From Phytopseudomonas punonensis (GTDB taxonomy: Bacteria > Pseudomonadota > Gammaproteobacteria > Pseudomonadales > Pseudomonadaceae), in the NCBI RefSeq assembly GCF_900142655.1, contig NZ_FRBQ01000005.1:62001-126000 (forward strand): a stretch of DNA of 64,000 bases. Reading direction: 5' to 3'. Position 1 is the stretch's first letter, and each line of letters begins with the position of its first letter. Below are positions 28,739 to 39,893 of the stretch, in pieces. The position numbers and the translations under genes are program-made. The notes beneath the pieces were generated by a model. The model made no database searches. It saw only the letters and a list, made by a program, of their open reading frames with translations, and was not told where the DNA came from.

Positions 28739-29335
28739 TTACATGCCGTTGGTAAACGCCGGGTCGCTCAGGTCAATGTTGGCACGCACCGGCTTCAGCG
28801 CTTCGCCGTACTGAGCCAGAATGTCTAGCGTGTAATCGATTCGCGCACGAATACGGCTGTCGTCTTCGCCGGCCGGTTGTTCGTCGTTCAACACTTTGGT
28901 CACCGAGCGAATGATCAGGTGCTCTGGCAGATAGTTGATCCGGCAGTTCTTGTAGCTGGAGCTACGCAGTTCGGCAATCGGGCTGCCGCCGCCAATACCT
29001 GAAGAAACGCCCACCAGCAGCCCCGGCTTGTGGGCCAGTTCGGCCTTGCTGGCATAGATGAAGAAATTCTTGATCGCCGGCCCGGCCATGCCGTTCCACT
29101 CGGGAGCGATGATGACTAGCGCATCGGCACGTTGCAGCCGTGGGCTGTAATCCGCCCACGCTCCCTGATCTTCAGCAGGCCACAGGGGCAGGGGGCCGGT
29201 ACCCAGGTCGATAACGTGGCTCCGCTCGGTGCTGGTTTTGCCCAGAGCGATAAGGCGTTGGCGCAGAAAGTGGGCGACTTTTGCAGATTGGCTGTCAGGG
29301 CGGCTTGAGCCGGCGACCAGAACGATATCGAGCAT
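28739..29335 (-). CDS. NADPH-dependent FMN reductase family protein
   Basis: A 198-residue flavodoxin-like oxidoreductase. The FMN phosphate loop is GSSRPDSQSAK near the N-terminus, and the PEWNGMAGPAIKNFFIYAS segment is the flavin-binding and dimer region of this family. Such proteins reduce FMN, azo dyes, quinones or chromate; the substrate here is unknown. GGAGG directly abuts the ATG at 29341 and is 6 bp before the ATG at 29335, so I use 29335. It is convergent with the two-component operon and divergent from the transporter gene. Confidence 0.85.
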   Translation of the reverse strand: MLDIVLVAGSSRPDSQSAKVAHFLRQRLIALGKTSTERSHVIDLGTGPLPLWPAEDQGAWADYSPRLQRADALVIIAPEWNGMAGPAIKNFFIYASKAELAHKPGLLVGVSSGIGGGSPIAELRSSSYKNCRINYLPEHLIIRSVTKVLNDEQPAGEDDSRIRARIDYTLDILAQYGEALKPVRANIDLSDPAFTNGM

Positions 29336-29577
29336 GTGCATCCTCCATTGATAAATGGTGTAAGGCTAACGTCCGGCGTCAAAGCCGCAAAGGACGTTTG
29401 TGCTATTGGCTTAGAACCTTGCTTGCCTTCACGCCGGTAGCGTTTTTGACACTCAGTTCAGGTTCCGGCAGAGTGCGACGCTTTTTGTGGCCCGCCATCC
29501 TTGGCGGTAACCCTATGGATCTTGCCCTAGGGAGCCACCCGATTGCGCCACGTTGGTGGCGATTCGAGGAGCCTTTC

Positions 29578-30894
29578 ATGAACGCAGTTATCGCCGCCGT
29601 CGGCATCATGCTGATTCTCAGCCTTTGCCGGGTGCACGTCGTGGTGGCGCTGATTATCGGGGCCCTCGCCGGCGGCATGATTGGCGGCCTGGGTATGGAC
29701 GGCTCGCTGGCAGCCTTCAACAAAGGCTTGGGCGGCGGCGCTACCGTTGCGCTGTCCTATGCGTTGCTGGGCGCTTTTGCGGTGGCGATTGCCAAGTCCG
29801 GCCTTGCCCATGCACTGGCTGACAAGGCTTTGGTAATAGTAGGCCGCCAGGACTCGCGAGGCGGCGGTGCGCTGAAATGGATGCTGGTGGGCTTGCTGCT
29901 GACGGTGGCGATTTCTTCGCAGAACATCCTGCCGATCCATATCGCCTTTATCCCACTGCTGGTACCGCCGCTGCTCTATGTGATCACCCGGCTGCAGATC
30001 GACCGCCGACTTATCGCCTGCGTGCTGACCTTCGGTTTGATCACGCCTTACATGTTCCTGCCGGTGGGCTTCGGCAACATCTTCCTGAACGAAATCCTAC
30101 TCGCCAACGTGGTGCGCAGCGGTGTGGACGTAGCCGGTGTAAATGTCAGCCATGCCATGCTGATTCCCGCCATGGGCATGGTCACTGGTCTGCTGCTGGC
30201 GCTTTATAGCTACCGCGGTAAGCGCAACTACGACCTTGCGCTGGTCGAGCAAACCGAGCGTGTTGATGTCGCCTACAACCGGCGCAGCCTGATCGTTGCC
30301 GGCGTTGCGGTGGCCATCGCGTTTGGCGCGCAGCTATGGCTGGATTCGATGATCGTTGGCGCACTGCTTGGTTTCGTGGTGTTCTCCGCCTCAGGTATCG
30401 TGCGCTGGAAGGAGACCGACGACCTGTTCACCGAAGGTATGAAGATGATGGCCATGATCGGCTTCATCATGATCGCTGCCTCGGGCTTTGCCGAAGTGAT
30501 GCGCGAGACCGGTGAAATCCAGAGGCTGGTGGATGCCAGCGCGGGTTGGATCGGCGACAGCAAGGGCTTTGGCGTGCTGATGATGTTGCTGGTCGGCCTG
30601 TTGGTGACCATGGGCATCGGCTCGTCGTTTTCCACGGTGCCGATCATTGCCGCGATCTTCGTGCCGTTGTGCGTACAGCTAGGCTTCAGCCCGCTGGCCA
30701 CGGTTTGCATCGTCGGCACCGCCGGCGCCATTGGCGACGCGGGCTCGCCGGCTTCGGATTCGACCCTTGGGCCTACCGCCGGCCTGAATGTCGATGGCCA
30801 GCATAACCATATCTGGGACACCGTGCTGCCCACCTTCCTGCACTACAACCTGCCGTTGCTGGTGTTCGGCTGGATTGCAGCTATGGTGCTGTAA
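29578..30894 (+). CDS. NhaC/YuiF-type Na+/H+ antiporter family protein
   Basis: A 438-residue membrane transporter with about eleven hydrophobic segments. The conserved SQNILPIHIAFIPLLVPP and GTAGAIGDAGSPASDSTLGPT motifs match the Na+/H+ antiporter family close to NhaC and dicarboxylate carriers. It may exchange Na+ for H+ or carry an organic anion; sequence alone does not settle this. I chose the ATG at 29578 because GAGGAG precedes it and it begins the first helix. A chemoreceptor gene follows 112 bp later, which raises the chance that transporter and receptor share a ligand. Confidence 0.85.
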   Translation: MNAVIAAVGIMLILSLCRVHVVVALIIGALAGGMIGGLGMDGSLAAFNKGLGGGATVALSYALLGAFAVAIAKSGLAHALADKALVIVGRQDSRGGGALKWMLVGLLLTVAISSQNILPIHIAFIPLLVPPLLYVITRLQIDRRLIACVLTFGLITPYMFLPVGFGNIFLNEILLANVVRSGVDVAGVNVSHAMLIPAMGMVTGLLLALYSYRGKRNYDLALVEQTERVDVAYNRRSLIVAGVAVAIAFGAQLWLDSMIVGALLGFVVFSASGIVRWKETDDLFTEGMKMMAMIGFIMIAASGFAEVMRETGEIQRLVDASAGWIGDSKGFGVLMMLLVGLLVTMGIGSSFSTVPIIAAIFVPLCVQLGFSPLATVCIVGTAGAIGDAGSPASDSTLGPTAGLNVDGQHNHIWDTVLPTFLHYNLPLLVFGWIAAMVL

Positions 30895-31006
30895 CAGGCA
30901 CAGTCTTCCGCTGTCAGCAGGCAAACTTCTTAAGGTTTGCAGGCGGCTGCCGATGACCTGAGTGGAAGCCACCTTCTGGCTTTGCCTGGTCATAAGGAAA
31001 ACAAAA

Positions 31007-32689
31007 ATGCGCCTGACCTTGAAGTCCAAAGTCGTGCTGTTGGCTCTGGTTCCCGTTCTGCTATTCGCCCTGGTGCTCAGCGGCGCCGCCACCAAGGTTC
31101 TCTATGGGTTGGCAGAGCAGGAAGTCACTGAAACCCGCGAGCGCCTGCTCGATGAGAAACGCAACGAGCTGCAGAACTACAGCGCCATCGCCATGGGGGC
31201 CGTGCAGAGCCTGTATGACGCCGCGCCGAACGGAGACCTGGAGAGCCGCAAGCAGGCCATCACCGTCCTGTCAAAGATCAAATACGGTAAGGATGGCTAC
31301 TTCTTTGGCCACGATTCCAACGTGGTGCGGCTGTTTCGCAGCGACAGCCCGGTGGACGTCGGCAAAAGCCTCAATGATCGGCGTGACGTCAATGGCGTCT
31401 ACGTGAACCGCGAGCTGGTGCGCGTTGCCAAGGACAACAGCAACTACGTCAACTATTCCTCGCCGCTGCCTGGCAACGAAGCTATCCAAGTGCCCAAGCT
31501 CGCCTACAGCTACTATCTGCCCAAATGGGACATGGCACTCGGCACCGCGGTGAACCTGGACGGTGTTGAGGCGCAGATCACCGAAGTAAGAGCGCAAATC
31601 GATCAGCGCGTCAGCACTATCATCACCAGCATTCTGATAATCGCTGCGGTGTTGTTGGTTATCTTCGGCGTGGTGGGCGGCATCCTGGCCAACACCTTTT
31701 TGCGCCCGCTGCAGCAGATCAAAGCTAACCTCGACGATATCGCAGCTGGCGAAGGCGATTTGACCAAACGCCTGCCGGTCACCAGCCGCGACGAGCTGGG
31801 CGAGCTAGCTGGCTCGTTCAACCGCTTCGTCGACAAGGTTCATGGACTGGTGCGGCAGATCACCGGGATGACCGGCCAGCTCACCGAACTGGTCGGCCAG
31901 GTTGCCGCTCAGGCGCAACGCTCCGAGCAGGCCATGGAGCGCCAACGCCAGGAAACTGATCAGGTGGCTACCGCCATCAATGAAATGTCCGCTGCTGCCC
32001 ATGAAGTGGCTAAAAGCGCGCAAGGCGCTGCCGAAGCGGCGCAGCAGACCGACCGCGAAGGGCAGGCAGCCAAACAGGTGGTCGATGGCAGCATCGCTCG
32101 CATTCATTCGCTAGTTGGCGATATTCGCGGCAGCGGCACCTCGCTGGACACCTTGCAGAAGGACGTTCACTCCATCGTCAGCGTGCTCGACGTGATTCGC
32201 TCGATCGCCGAACAGACCAACCTGCTGGCACTCAACGCCGCCATTGAGGCCGCACGTGCTGGTGAAGCCGGTCGCGGTTTTGCTGTGGTCGCCGACGAAG
32301 TGCGTGCTTTGGCCAGCCGCACGCAACAGAGCACTCAGGAAATTCAAGGCATGATCGACCGTCTGCAAAGCGGCACGCGTGAGGCGGTCAATTCCATGCG
32401 CCAGTCCAGTGACGCCGGCGATATCACCAGTGAGCAGGCCAACAAGGCCGGCGCCTCGCTGGACGCCATCGCTGGGCTGATCGGCACCATCAACGCCATG
32501 AACGCGCAGATCGCCAGTGCAGCCGAAGAACAGACCGCCGTGGCCGAGGAGATCAACCGCAGCGTGCACCAGATCGCTACTGCGGTGGACAGCGTCGCCG
32601 ACGAGACCCGTCAGGGCGCCGAGACTGCACGCAGCCTGGCGCAGTTGGGGCAGGGGCTGGAGAGCCTGGTTCGTCAGTTCCGTATCTGA
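31007..32689 (+). CDS. Methyl-accepting chemotaxis protein, single-Cache (CtpM-like)
   Basis: A 560-residue chemoreceptor. Membrane helix 1 is at about 8-30, followed by a periplasmic single-Cache (sCache_2) domain with [13 protein letters not shown] and the [15 protein letters not shown] ending. Membrane helix 2 is at about 200-228 and a HAMP domain at about 230-280. The cytoplasmic signalling tip is [19 protein letters not shown]. No CheR-binding pentapeptide ends the protein. Gene order matches P. aeruginosa CtpM (PA2652), a malate receptor, and sCache_2 receptors often bind C2-C4 carboxylates, so an organic acid ligand is likely. AAGGAAAA precedes the ATG. Confidence 0.9.
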   Translation: MRLTLKSKVVLLALVPVLLFALVLSGAATKVLYGLAEQEVTETRERLLDEKRNELQNYSAIAMGAVQSLYDAAPNGDLESRKQAITVLSKIKYGKDGYFFGHDSNVVRLFRSDSPVDVGKSLNDRRDVNGVYVNRELVRVAKDNSNYVNYSSPLPGNEAIQVPKLAYSYYLPKWDMALGTAVNLDGVEAQITEVRAQIDQRVSTIITSILIIAAVLLVIFGVVGGILANTFLRPLQQIKANLDDIAAGEGDLTKRLPVTSRDELGELAGSFNRFVDKVHGLVRQITGMTGQLTELVGQVAAQAQRSEQAMERQRQETDQVATAINEMSAAAHEVAKSAQGAAEAAQQTDREGQAAKQVVDGSIARIHSLVGDIRGSGTSLDTLQKDVHSIVSVLDVIRSIAEQTNLLALNAAIEAARAGEAGRGFAVVADEVRALASRTQQSTQEIQGMIDRLQSGTREAVNSMRQSSDAGDITSEQANKAGASLDAIAGLIGTINAMNAQIASAAEEQTAVAEEINRSVHQIATAVDSVADETRQGAETARSLAQLGQGLESLVRQFRI

Positions 32690-32787
32690 TTGCGGCGTGA
32701 GCATGGACGCTCACAACAGATTAAGAGTGCACTTTGTCGGCAGCGCAGAAGACTAACGGACAATAGCCACTTGCCGTGATCCTCTCC

Positions 32788-33852
32788 ATGCCGACAACCT
32801 CCCTCGAAAAGAAAACGTTTATCCTCCTGCTCGTTCTGGTGACGATTGCCTTCATCTGGATACTCATGCCGTTCTACGGCGCGGTGTTCTGGGCAGTGGC
32901 GCTGGCGGTGGTGTTCGCGCCATTGCAGCAGCGCATGGCCCGGCGCATTGGCGGGCGCGGCAATCTGTCCGCGCTGTTGACCTTGCTCGTCTGCCTGCTG
33001 GTCGCGATCTTGCCGGTCATCTTCGTCACCTCGGCGGTGGTGGCCGAGGGCACCAGCCTCTATCAGCGCATCGACTCAGGCGAGCTGGATGTCGGCGCCT
33101 ACGTGACCAGTACCAAGGAGATGCTGCCGCCGTTCCTGCAACAGCAGATTGATCGTATCGGCGTCGGCAACCTGGATGATCTGCAGGAAAGCATCACCAG
33201 CGGCGCCGCGGCCGGCAGCCAGTACCTGGCAACGAAGGTGTTCGCCATTGGCCAGGGTACCTTCCAGTTCGTGATCAGCTTTTTCATCATGCTGTACCTG
33301 CTGTTCTTCCTGCTGCGCGACGGCCAGGAACTGGTCCGTGACATCCGCATGGCTGTACCGCTGGGCGACAACACCAAGCGCCGCCTGCAAATCAAGTTCA
33401 CCCGTGTAGTTCGCGCCACGGTGAAAGGCAATATCGTGGTGGCGGCGGTGCAGGGCACGCTGGGCGGCTTGATCTTCTGGATACTGGGCATTCCCAGCCC
33501 GCTGCTGTGGGGCGTGCTGATGGCCTTCCTGTCGCTCCTGCCAGCGGCCGGTGCCGGCATCGTCTGGGCGCCCGTGGCGGTTTACCTGTTGCTTAGTGGC
33601 GACATCTGGCAGGGCGTGGTGCTGACCTTGTTCGGCGTGCTGGTGATTGGTTTGGTGGACAACATCCTGCGCCCGATTCTGGTCGGCAAGGACACCCGCA
33701 TGCCCGACTACCTGATCCTGATCTCCACCCTCGGTGGCATGGCGCTGTTCGGGCTCAATGGCTTCGTACTGGGCCCGCTGATCGCCGCGCTGTTCGTCGC
33801 CAGCTGGAACCTGTTCGCGGCGGGCAAGAAGACTGTCAGATTGCCTGAATAA
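32788..33852 (+). CDS. AI-2E family transporter (PerM/YdiK-like)
   Basis: A 354-residue membrane protein with about eight helices, including the paired N-terminal helices (FILLLVLVTIAFIWILMPFYGAVFWA) and the conserved GNIVVAAVQGTLGGLIFWILGIPSPLLWG core. The family is named for the AI-2 exporter TqsA, but most members are of unproven substrate. The start is uncertain: ATG 32788 or GTG 32776, neither with a good ribosome site; 32788 gives the typical MPTTSLEKK N-terminus. It ends at an intrinsic terminator. Confidence 0.85.
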   Translation: MPTTSLEKKTFILLLVLVTIAFIWILMPFYGAVFWAVALAVVFAPLQQRMARRIGGRGNLSALLTLLVCLLVAILPVIFVTSAVVAEGTSLYQRIDSGELDVGAYVTSTKEMLPPFLQQQIDRIGVGNLDDLQESITSGAAAGSQYLATKVFAIGQGTFQFVISFFIMLYLLFFLLRDGQELVRDIRMAVPLGDNTKRRLQIKFTRVVRATVKGNIVVAAVQGTLGGLIFWILGIPSPLLWGVLMAFLSLLPAAGAGIVWAPVAVYLLLSGDIWQGVVLTLFGVLVIGLVDNILRPILVGKDTRMPDYLILISTLGGMALFGLNGFVLGPLIAALFVASWNLFAAGKKTVRLPE

Positions 33853-33868
33853 TTTCTCGCTTCACCCT

Positions 33869-33896
33869 AAACGGCTGCCCGGGTGCAGCCGTTTTT
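33869..33896 (+). terminator. Terminator of the AI-2E transporter gene
   Basis: The stem AAACGGCTGC / GCAGCCGTTT with a CCGGGT loop ends in TTTTT, 16 bp after the stop codon on the plus strand. Confidence 0.85.
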
Positions 33897-34105
33897 CGTT
33901 ATCACGCACAATCGTAAACCTGCGTAGCCTTGGTAGAGCGAAGCGAAACCCGGGAGCGGTATCCGTGCAAGCCAGGTTCTCGCCTCGGCTCCCATCCTGC
34001 GCATCGCTTCGCTCAGCAGCCGGCTACGAAAAGCACGCCTGCCCGTGCCTCGTAGTCTGGGTATGACAGTCGCGCTTGATCTGGCGTAGGCAAAGCGTGA
34101 TGCAC

Positions 34106-34139
34106 AAACAAAAACGGCTGCCCTGAGGCAGCCGTTTTT
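34106..34139 (-). terminator. Terminator of the nuo operon
   Basis: The 13-bp stem AAAAACGGCTGCC / GGCAGCCGTTTTT with a CTGA loop lies 16 bp beyond the nuoN stop. On the minus strand it is followed by TTTTTGTTTG, so it should end the complex I transcript. It can also work in the plus direction. Confidence 0.88.
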
Positions 34140-34155
34140 CATGACGCTACCCGGA

Positions 34156-35658
34156 TCAGAGCGCGGCAGTGGCCAAGCCAGCTTGTTGCACCAGATCCAG
34201 CAGCGGCTGCGGGTACACACCGAGGATAAAGGCCAGGGCGGCCACCAGCATCAGCATGATACCGCCGGCACGCTGGCCCCAGTTGAACGGTGCATCGTGG
34301 CGCTGCAGGTTCGGCTCATTGAGGAACAGGGTGACCATCACGCGCAGGTAGTAGAACACCGCGATGGCGCTACCCAGGATCAGCGCGCCGATCAGCCACC
34401 ACAGCTGTGCCTGCACACCCGCAGCGATCACGTAGAACTTGCCGATGAAGCCAGCAGTGAGCGGAATGCCGGCCAGCGACAGCATCATCACTGTGAGCAC
34501 CGCAGTCAGGTACGGGCGGCGCCAGAACAGGCCGCGGTATTCGTACAGCGCATCGGCGTCACGACCGTTGTAGGGGGTGGACATCAGGGTGATCACGCCA
34601 AACGCGCCCAGGCTGGTCAGCACGTAGGTGGCCATGTACACGCCGATGGCTTCCACGGCCAGGCCCTTGCTGGCGATCAGCGCCACCAGCAGGTAACCGA
34701 AGTGGGCGATGGACGAATAACCGAGCAGACGCTTGAGGTTGTTCTGCACCAGGGCCAGCAGGTTGCCAAACAGGATCGAGGCGATGGCGATGACCGTCAG
34801 CAGGTCGTTCAGCCAGCCTCCAGCGGTAGCCGGGGAGAGCTGATAGAGGCGCAGCAGCACGGCGAATACCGCGACCTTGCTGGCAGTGGCCAGGAACGCA
34901 GCCACCGGGGCAGGGGCACCTTCGTAGACGTCCGGCGTCCACAGGTGGAACGGCACCATCGACAGCTTGAACGCCAGGCCGATCAGCATCATGCCGATAC
35001 CGATCTGCACCAGCTGGCTGCCGCTGGCACCGGCCAGGCTGGCACCGATCTGGGCGAAGCTCAGGCTGCCGGCGTCGGCATACAGCAGCGCCATGCCGAA
35101 CAGCAGGAAGGCGCTACCGGCGGCCGACAGCACCATGTACTTGATGCCGGCTTCCAGCGAGCGCTTGTTGAAGTAGGCGTAGGCGATCATCCCGTAGGTC
35201 GGCACCGAGAGCAGCTCCAGGCCGATGAACAGGCCGGCCAGATGCTCGGTGCTGACCAGGACCAGGCCGCCGGCTGCGGAGAGCAGGAGCAACAGGTACA
35301 TCTCTTCGCGGTTGCGCGGATAGCCCTTGGTCTGGCCATCGTTGACCTTGGCCTCGCCCAGGTAGGCGTGGGTCAGGGTTACGCAGGCCAAGGTGGCGAT
35401 CAGCACCAGCGCCATGTAGTAGCAGGCGAAGGTGTCGATCTGCATCAATGGGGTGACCTGCAGCGGCGTGACACCGATGGTCGGCAGCAGCGACAGCAGC
35501 GCCGCGTTGAGGCCGATCACCGAGAGCACGAAGGTCATCGTATGGCTGCGTTTCCAGGCGATGGCCAGCATCACCACGACTACGGTGGCGCAAGTGACCA
35601 GCAGCGGCAGCAGGGCGATCAGGTGTTGGGTGGTGAATTCCACAGCGTGATGTTCCAT
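34156..35658 (-). CDS. nuoN: NADH-quinone oxidoreductase subunit N
   Basis: A 500-residue antiporter-like membrane subunit of complex I with about 14 helices, one of the three proton-pumping modules. The conserved lysines sit in helices such as [14 protein letters not shown], and [16 protein letters not shown] is the family's central motif. It is the last gene of the operon, with its start 5 bp after the nuoM stop. Start: ATG 35658 (MEHHAVEF); a GTG at 35643 giving VEFTTQHL is an alternative. A terminator follows. Confidence 0.93.
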   Translation of the reverse strand: MEHHAVEFTTQHLIALLPLLVTCATVVVVMLAIAWKRSHTMTFVLSVIGLNAALLSLLPTIGVTPLQVTPLMQIDTFACYYMALVLIATLACVTLTHAYLGEAKVNDGQTKGYPRNREEMYLLLLLSAAGGLVLVSTEHLAGLFIGLELLSVPTYGMIAYAYFNKRSLEAGIKYMVLSAAGSAFLLFGMALLYADAGSLSFAQIGASLAGASGSQLVQIGIGMMLIGLAFKLSMVPFHLWTPDVYEGAPAPVAAFLATASKVAVFAVLLRLYQLSPATAGGWLNDLLTVIAIASILFGNLLALVQNNLKRLLGYSSIAHFGYLLVALIASKGLAVEAIGVYMATYVLTSLGAFGVITLMSTPYNGRDADALYEYRGLFWRRPYLTAVLTVMMLSLAGIPLTAGFIGKFYVIAAGVQAQLWWLIGALILGSAIAVFYYLRVMVTLFLNEPNLQRHDAPFNWGQRAGGIMLMLVAALAFILGVYPQPLLDLVQQAGLATAAL

Positions 35659-35663
35659 AACGT

Positions 35664-37193
35664 CTACTGGCCCGAAGCGAGTTGATTGAGGCCGCCGCTG
35701 AACCACTGCTGCACGCCTTGCATGCTGGCGGCGGAGGTGTCGAGCACCGGCTGCGGGTAAACGCCAAGCAGAATCAGCAGCACGGCCAGGCACAGCACCA
35801 TGCTCAGTTCACGAAATTGCAGGCCTGGCAGCGGGCTGTCGTTCTTCACCGGGCCGAAATGCGCGCGGTGAATCATGATCAGCGAGTAAACAGAGCCCAG
35901 TACCAGACCGGTCGCGGCGACCACGGTGACCCAGGGTGCGGTAGGGAAGCTGCCGATCAGGATCAGGAACTCGCCGACGAAGTTGCCGGTACCCGGCAGA
36001 CCCAGCGCGGCGGCTGCGAAGAACAGGCTCAACGCTGGCAGCCAGGACATACGCGCCCAGATGCCGCCCATCTCGCGCATGTCACGGGTGTGCAGGCGCT
36101 CGTACAGCTGACCACAAAGGATGAACAGCGCCGCGGCCGACAGGCCGTGAGCCATCATCTGCACCACCGCGCCCTGCAGAGCGATCTGGCTACCGGAGTA
36201 GATGGCGATCAGCACGAAGCCCATGTGCGACACACTGGAATAGGCCACCAGGCGTTTGATGTCGGTCTGTGCGAAGGACAGCAGCGCGCCGTAGATGATC
36301 GCGAACACGCCCAGGTACATGGCGATCGGCGCGAACTCGGCCGAGGCATTGGGGAACAGCGGCAGGGCGAAACGCAGCAGGCCGTAGGCCGCGGTTTTCA
36401 GCAGGATACCGGCCAGGTCCACAGAGCCCGCGGTTGGCGCCTGAGCGTGCGCATCGGGCAGCCAGGAGTGGAAGGGCACCACCGGGAACTTCACCGCGAA
36501 GGCGATGAAGAAGCCCAGCATCAGCAGGTATTCGGTGCCATGGGACAGCTCGGTCTTGAGCAGGTCCGCATAGTTGAAGGTGAAGACGCCGGTCTGGTTG
36601 AAGTGCACGAACACCAGCCCGAGGATCGCCACCAGCATCACCAGACCGCTGGCCTGGGTGAAGATGAAGAACTTGGTGGCCGCGGTGATGCGGCTCTTGC
36701 CAGGGCTGCCGCTATGACCCCAGAGCGCGATGAGGAAATACATCGGCACCAGCATCATTTCCCAGAAGAAAAAGAACAGGAACAGGTCGATGGCCAAGAA
36801 CACGCCGACCACGCCGCCGAGGATCCACATCAGGTTGAGGTGGAAGAAGCCGACGCGGTTCTGGATCTCTTTCCACGAGCAGAGTACCGAGAGCACGCCG
36901 AGCAGGCCGGTCAGGGTAACCATCAGCACCGACAGGCCATCCATCGCTAGATGGATGCTGATGCCGAAACGCTCGATCCAGCGTACCTGGAACTCGTGAG
37001 CCCAGCGTGGCTCAGCGCCCGGCGCAGGCGCCAGGCTGAAGTCGCCGGTGGCCCACAGCCATAGGCCAAGGACGAACAGCAGGGACATGGTCAGCAGTGC
37101 GATCCAGCGTGGCAGAGTTCCGCCGAAGCGCTCCGCCTGCCAGCACAGCAGGCCGCCGATAAAGGGGATCAGGATTAGCCAAGGCAGAATCAT
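35664..37193 (-). CDS. nuoM: NADH-quinone oxidoreductase subunit M
   Basis: A 509-residue antiporter-like proton-pumping subunit in the membrane arm. The conserved glutamate lies in the [15 protein letters not shown] helix and the lysine in [30 protein letters not shown] marks the central helix. Length and motifs are normal. It lies between nuoL (41 bp upstream) and nuoN (5 bp downstream). Confidence 0.95.
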   Translation of the reverse strand: MILPWLILIPFIGGLLCWQAERFGGTLPRWIALLTMSLLFVLGLWLWATGDFSLAPAPGAEPRWAHEFQVRWIERFGISIHLAMDGLSVLMVTLTGLLGVLSVLCSWKEIQNRVGFFHLNLMWILGGVVGVFLAIDLFLFFFFWEMMLVPMYFLIALWGHSGSPGKSRITAATKFFIFTQASGLVMLVAILGLVFVHFNQTGVFTFNYADLLKTELSHGTEYLLMLGFFIAFAVKFPVVPFHSWLPDAHAQAPTAGSVDLAGILLKTAAYGLLRFALPLFPNASAEFAPIAMYLGVFAIIYGALLSFAQTDIKRLVAYSSVSHMGFVLIAIYSGSQIALQGAVVQMMAHGLSAAALFILCGQLYERLHTRDMREMGGIWARMSWLPALSLFFAAAALGLPGTGNFVGEFLILIGSFPTAPWVTVVAATGLVLGSVYSLIMIHRAHFGPVKNDSPLPGLQFRELSMVLCLAVLLILLGVYPQPVLDTSAASMQGVQQWFSGGLNQLASGQ

Positions 37194-37234
37194 GACTGAC
37201 GGGGTTCCTTAGAAAAAGTATTCGGGATCATCGG

Positions 37235-39082
37235 TCAGGCCATCATCACGGCGGCAAGCACCAGCACGGCGCCCCCGGCGATGGAAATGGCGTACCAGCG
37301 CAGATGCCCGGTCTCGCTGCGGCTCAACACGCCATGACCACCACGCGCCAGGCGCGGAATGATGCCGATGGCACCATCGATGGGGTCGCGGGCGAGCACG
37401 CGGCACAGGAACAGGTACGGCTGCACGAAAATCTTGTTGTAGAACCAGTCGAAGCCCCACGCGGCGAACCACCAGGCCGACAGGAAACGACCCGGCGCAC
37501 TGCTCGCGACGGCGCTGACGAAACTGCGCTTGCCAAGGAACAGCATGGCGGCCAGCAGGATGCCCGCCAGGGCGATGCAGCCCGAGACGATTTCCAGGCT
37601 GTGCTTGGCGTCGCCACCGGCATGGCCGGCGCTTTCTGGCAGCACGCCAGCCAGCGGCGGGGTGATCCAGGCGCCGATGAAGGTCGACAGCACGATCAGC
37701 ACCAGCAGCGGCAGGTTATGGGCGATGCCATGACCGGCATGAGCGTCGGTCTTCTGTTCGCCATGGAAGGCGATGAAGATCAGCCGGAAGGTGTAGATCG
37801 AGGTCATGAAGGCGCCCAGCAGGCCGGCGTAGAGCAGGCCGGAATTGCCGCTGGCGAAGGCTTCCCAGAGGATTTCGTCCTTGGAATAGAAGCCCACGGT
37901 GATCAGCGGCAGCGCCGCCAGGGCCGAGCCACCGACGATAAAGCTGGCGTAGGCTAGTGGCAGCTTCTTCCACAGGCCGCCCATCTTGAAGATGTTCTGC
38001 TCGTGGTGGCAGGCATGGATCACCGAGCCGGAGGCGAGGAACAGCAGCGCCTTGAAGAAGGCGTGGGTCATCAGGTGGAAGATCGCCGCGTCCCAGGCAC
38101 CAACGCCCAGGGCCAGGAACATGTAGCCGATCTGGCTCATGGTCGAGTAGGCGAGGATACGCTTGATGTCGGTCTGTACCAGCGCCGCGAAACCTGCCAG
38201 CACCAGCGTCACGCCACCGACGATGCCGACCAGCTCGAGAATCTCCGGGGTCAGCAGGAACAGGCCGTTGGTACGGGCGATCAGGTAGACGCCGGCAGTA
38301 ACCATGGTAGCGGCGTGGATCAGCGCTGAAACCGGCGTCGGGCCGGCCATCGCGTCAGCCAGCCAGGTCTGCAGCGGCAGTTGGGCGGATTTACCGACCG
38401 CGCCACCAAGCAGCATCAGAGTCGCCAGCCACAGCCAGGTGTCGCCGGCTGCGTACTTCTGCGGGGCCAGCACCATCAGCTCCTGAATGTTCAGGGTGCC
38501 GAGGTTGAGGAACAGCAGGAACAGGCCGATCATCAGGAACACGTCGCCGATGCGGGTGACTATAAAGGCTTTCAGCGCCGCGTTACCGTTGGGCACGTGC
38601 TTGTAGTAGAAGCCGATCAGCAGGTACGAGCAAAGCCCTACGCCTTCCCACCCGAAGAACAGAGTCATCAGGTTGTCGCCCAGCACCAGCAACAGCATGC
38701 TGAAGATGAACAGGTTGGTGTAGGACAGGAAGCGCGAGTAGCCCTCTTCACCACGCATGTACCAGCTGGCGAACATGTGGATCAGGAAGCCCACGCCAGT
38801 CACCACGCCGAGCATGGTCAGCGACAGGCCGTCCAGATACAGGGTGAAGCTCGGCGCCAGGCCGTCGACGCTCATCCACTGCCATAGGGTCTGGGTGTAC
38901 ACGCCGCCTGCGGGCGGGGCAGTGTTGAATTGCCACATGATCCAGGCGGTGGTCAGCGCCGACAGGCCGACCGAGCCGACACCGACGACGGCTGCAGCGC
39001 CTTCGCTCAGGCGGCCACGGGAAAAGGCCAGGATGAACCAGCCAATCAGTGGGAACAGTAGGGTCAGGAATAAGACGTTCAT
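37235..39082 (-). CDS. nuoL: NADH-quinone oxidoreductase subunit L
   Basis: A 615-residue subunit at the distal end of the membrane arm, an antiporter-like proton pump that also carries the long lateral helix near the C-terminus. The pump motifs [31 protein letters not shown] and [16 protein letters not shown] are present. The start overlaps the nuoK stop by 4 bp (ATGA). Length and order are as in other gammaproteobacteria. Confidence 0.95.
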   Translation of the reverse strand: MNVLFLTLLFPLIGWFILAFSRGRLSEGAAAVVGVGSVGLSALTTAWIMWQFNTAPPAGGVYTQTLWQWMSVDGLAPSFTLYLDGLSLTMLGVVTGVGFLIHMFASWYMRGEEGYSRFLSYTNLFIFSMLLLVLGDNLMTLFFGWEGVGLCSYLLIGFYYKHVPNGNAALKAFIVTRIGDVFLMIGLFLLFLNLGTLNIQELMVLAPQKYAAGDTWLWLATLMLLGGAVGKSAQLPLQTWLADAMAGPTPVSALIHAATMVTAGVYLIARTNGLFLLTPEILELVGIVGGVTLVLAGFAALVQTDIKRILAYSTMSQIGYMFLALGVGAWDAAIFHLMTHAFFKALLFLASGSVIHACHHEQNIFKMGGLWKKLPLAYASFIVGGSALAALPLITVGFYSKDEILWEAFASGNSGLLYAGLLGAFMTSIYTFRLIFIAFHGEQKTDAHAGHGIAHNLPLLVLIVLSTFIGAWITPPLAGVLPESAGHAGGDAKHSLEIVSGCIALAGILLAAMLFLGKRSFVSAVASSAPGRFLSAWWFAAWGFDWFYNKIFVQPYLFLCRVLARDPIDGAIGIIPRLARGGHGVLSRSETGHLRWYAISIAGGAVLVLAAVMMA

Positions 39083-39387
39083 CCGCGCATCTCGCTGGCT
39101 GCGTCGATATCGAGGGTGTGGAAGCGGCGGTACAGCTGCAGCAGGATCGCCAGACCGATGCTCGCTTCGGCGGCTGCCAGAGCGATTACCAGAATGAACA
39201 TGATCTGCCCGTCAGCCTGTGCCCAGCGTGCGCCGGCGACCACGAAGGCCAGAGCGGCGGCGTTCATCATCACTTCCAGGCTCATCAGCACGAACAGGAT
39301 GTTGCGGCGCACCATCAGGCCGACCAGGCCGAGGCTGAACAGCACGCCGGCCAGCGCCAGGCCGTGCTCCATTGGAATACCGTTCAT
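39079..39387 (-). CDS. nuoK: NADH-quinone oxidoreductase subunit K
   Basis: A 102-residue membrane subunit with three helices, part of the proton channel near the quinone module. The essential glutamates are in [20 protein letters not shown] and the next helix ([13 protein letters not shown]). It overlaps both nuoJ and nuoL by 4 bp, so the three are translationally coupled. Confidence 0.95.
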   Translation of the reverse strand: MNGIPMEHGLALAGVLFSLGLVGLMVRRNILFVLMSLEVMMNAAALAFVVAGARWAQADGQIMFILVIALAAAEASIGLAILLQLYRRFHTLDIDAASEMRG

Positions 39388-39893
39388 GGGGTAGCGTCCT
39401 TGATGTCGTTGCGGCCCAGGTGATAGGCGGCGACCAGCGCGGCAAGCAGCAGCATGGAAGCCAACTCGACGGCCAAGAGATAAGGGCCGAACAGGTGTAC
39501 GCCAACGGCTTTGGCATCGACCGTGGTGTGGCCAATGGTGGCGCCGCTCGGTACGGCGAACAGCACGTACAGCAGCTGCCCAAGCAGCACGGCGGAGAGC
39601 AGTGCCGGGCCGATCCAGATACCCGGGGTCAGCCAGGTGCGTTCCTGCTCGACCGAGGCCGGGCCAAGGTTGAGCATCATCACCACGAACACGAACAGCA
39701 CCATGATGGCGCCAGCGTAGACAATGATCTCCAGGGCGCCGGCAAAGGGCGCGCCCAGGCTGAAGAACACCATGGATACGGCGAGCAGCGAGATGATCAG
39801 GTAGAGCAGGGCGTGTACCGGGTTCTTGCCGGTGATCACACCGAGGGTCGCTGCAACCGCGACCCCGGCAGAGAAGTAGAAGGCGAATTCCAT
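39384..39893 (-). CDS. nuoJ: NADH-quinone oxidoreductase subunit J
   Basis: A 169-residue membrane subunit with five helices. The functional tyrosine-containing helix is visible as [20 protein letters not shown]. It overlaps nuoK by 4 bp and the nuoI stop by 1 bp. Length and motifs are normal for the subunit. Confidence 0.94.
   Translation of the reverse strand: MEFAFYFSAGVAVAATLGVITGKNPVHALLYLIISLLAVSMVFFSLGAPFAGALEIIVYAGAIMVLFVFVVMMLNLGPASVEQERTWLTPGIWIGPALLSAVLLGQLLYVLFAVPSGATIGHTTVDAKAVGVHLFGPYLLAVELASMLLLAALVAAYHLGRNDIKDATP

Larger units (their letters stand above)
33853..34155. repeat. Intergenic region: REP-like repeat between two near-identical terminators
   Basis: The interval holds no gene. 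A repeat-like stretch (about 33915-34070) has TAGAGCGAAGCGAAACCCGG and, inverted, CGCTTCGCTC, plus CGTAG-type ends, as in intergenic repeats of Pseudomonas. Hairpins at both ends share the core AAACGGCTGC / GCAGCCGTTT. Confidence 0.6.

Noticed and set aside
29281..29577. An N-terminal extension of the NhaC-like transporter
   Set aside because: It begins inside the divergent FMN reductase gene; the ATG at 29578 has GAGGAG and starts the first helix.
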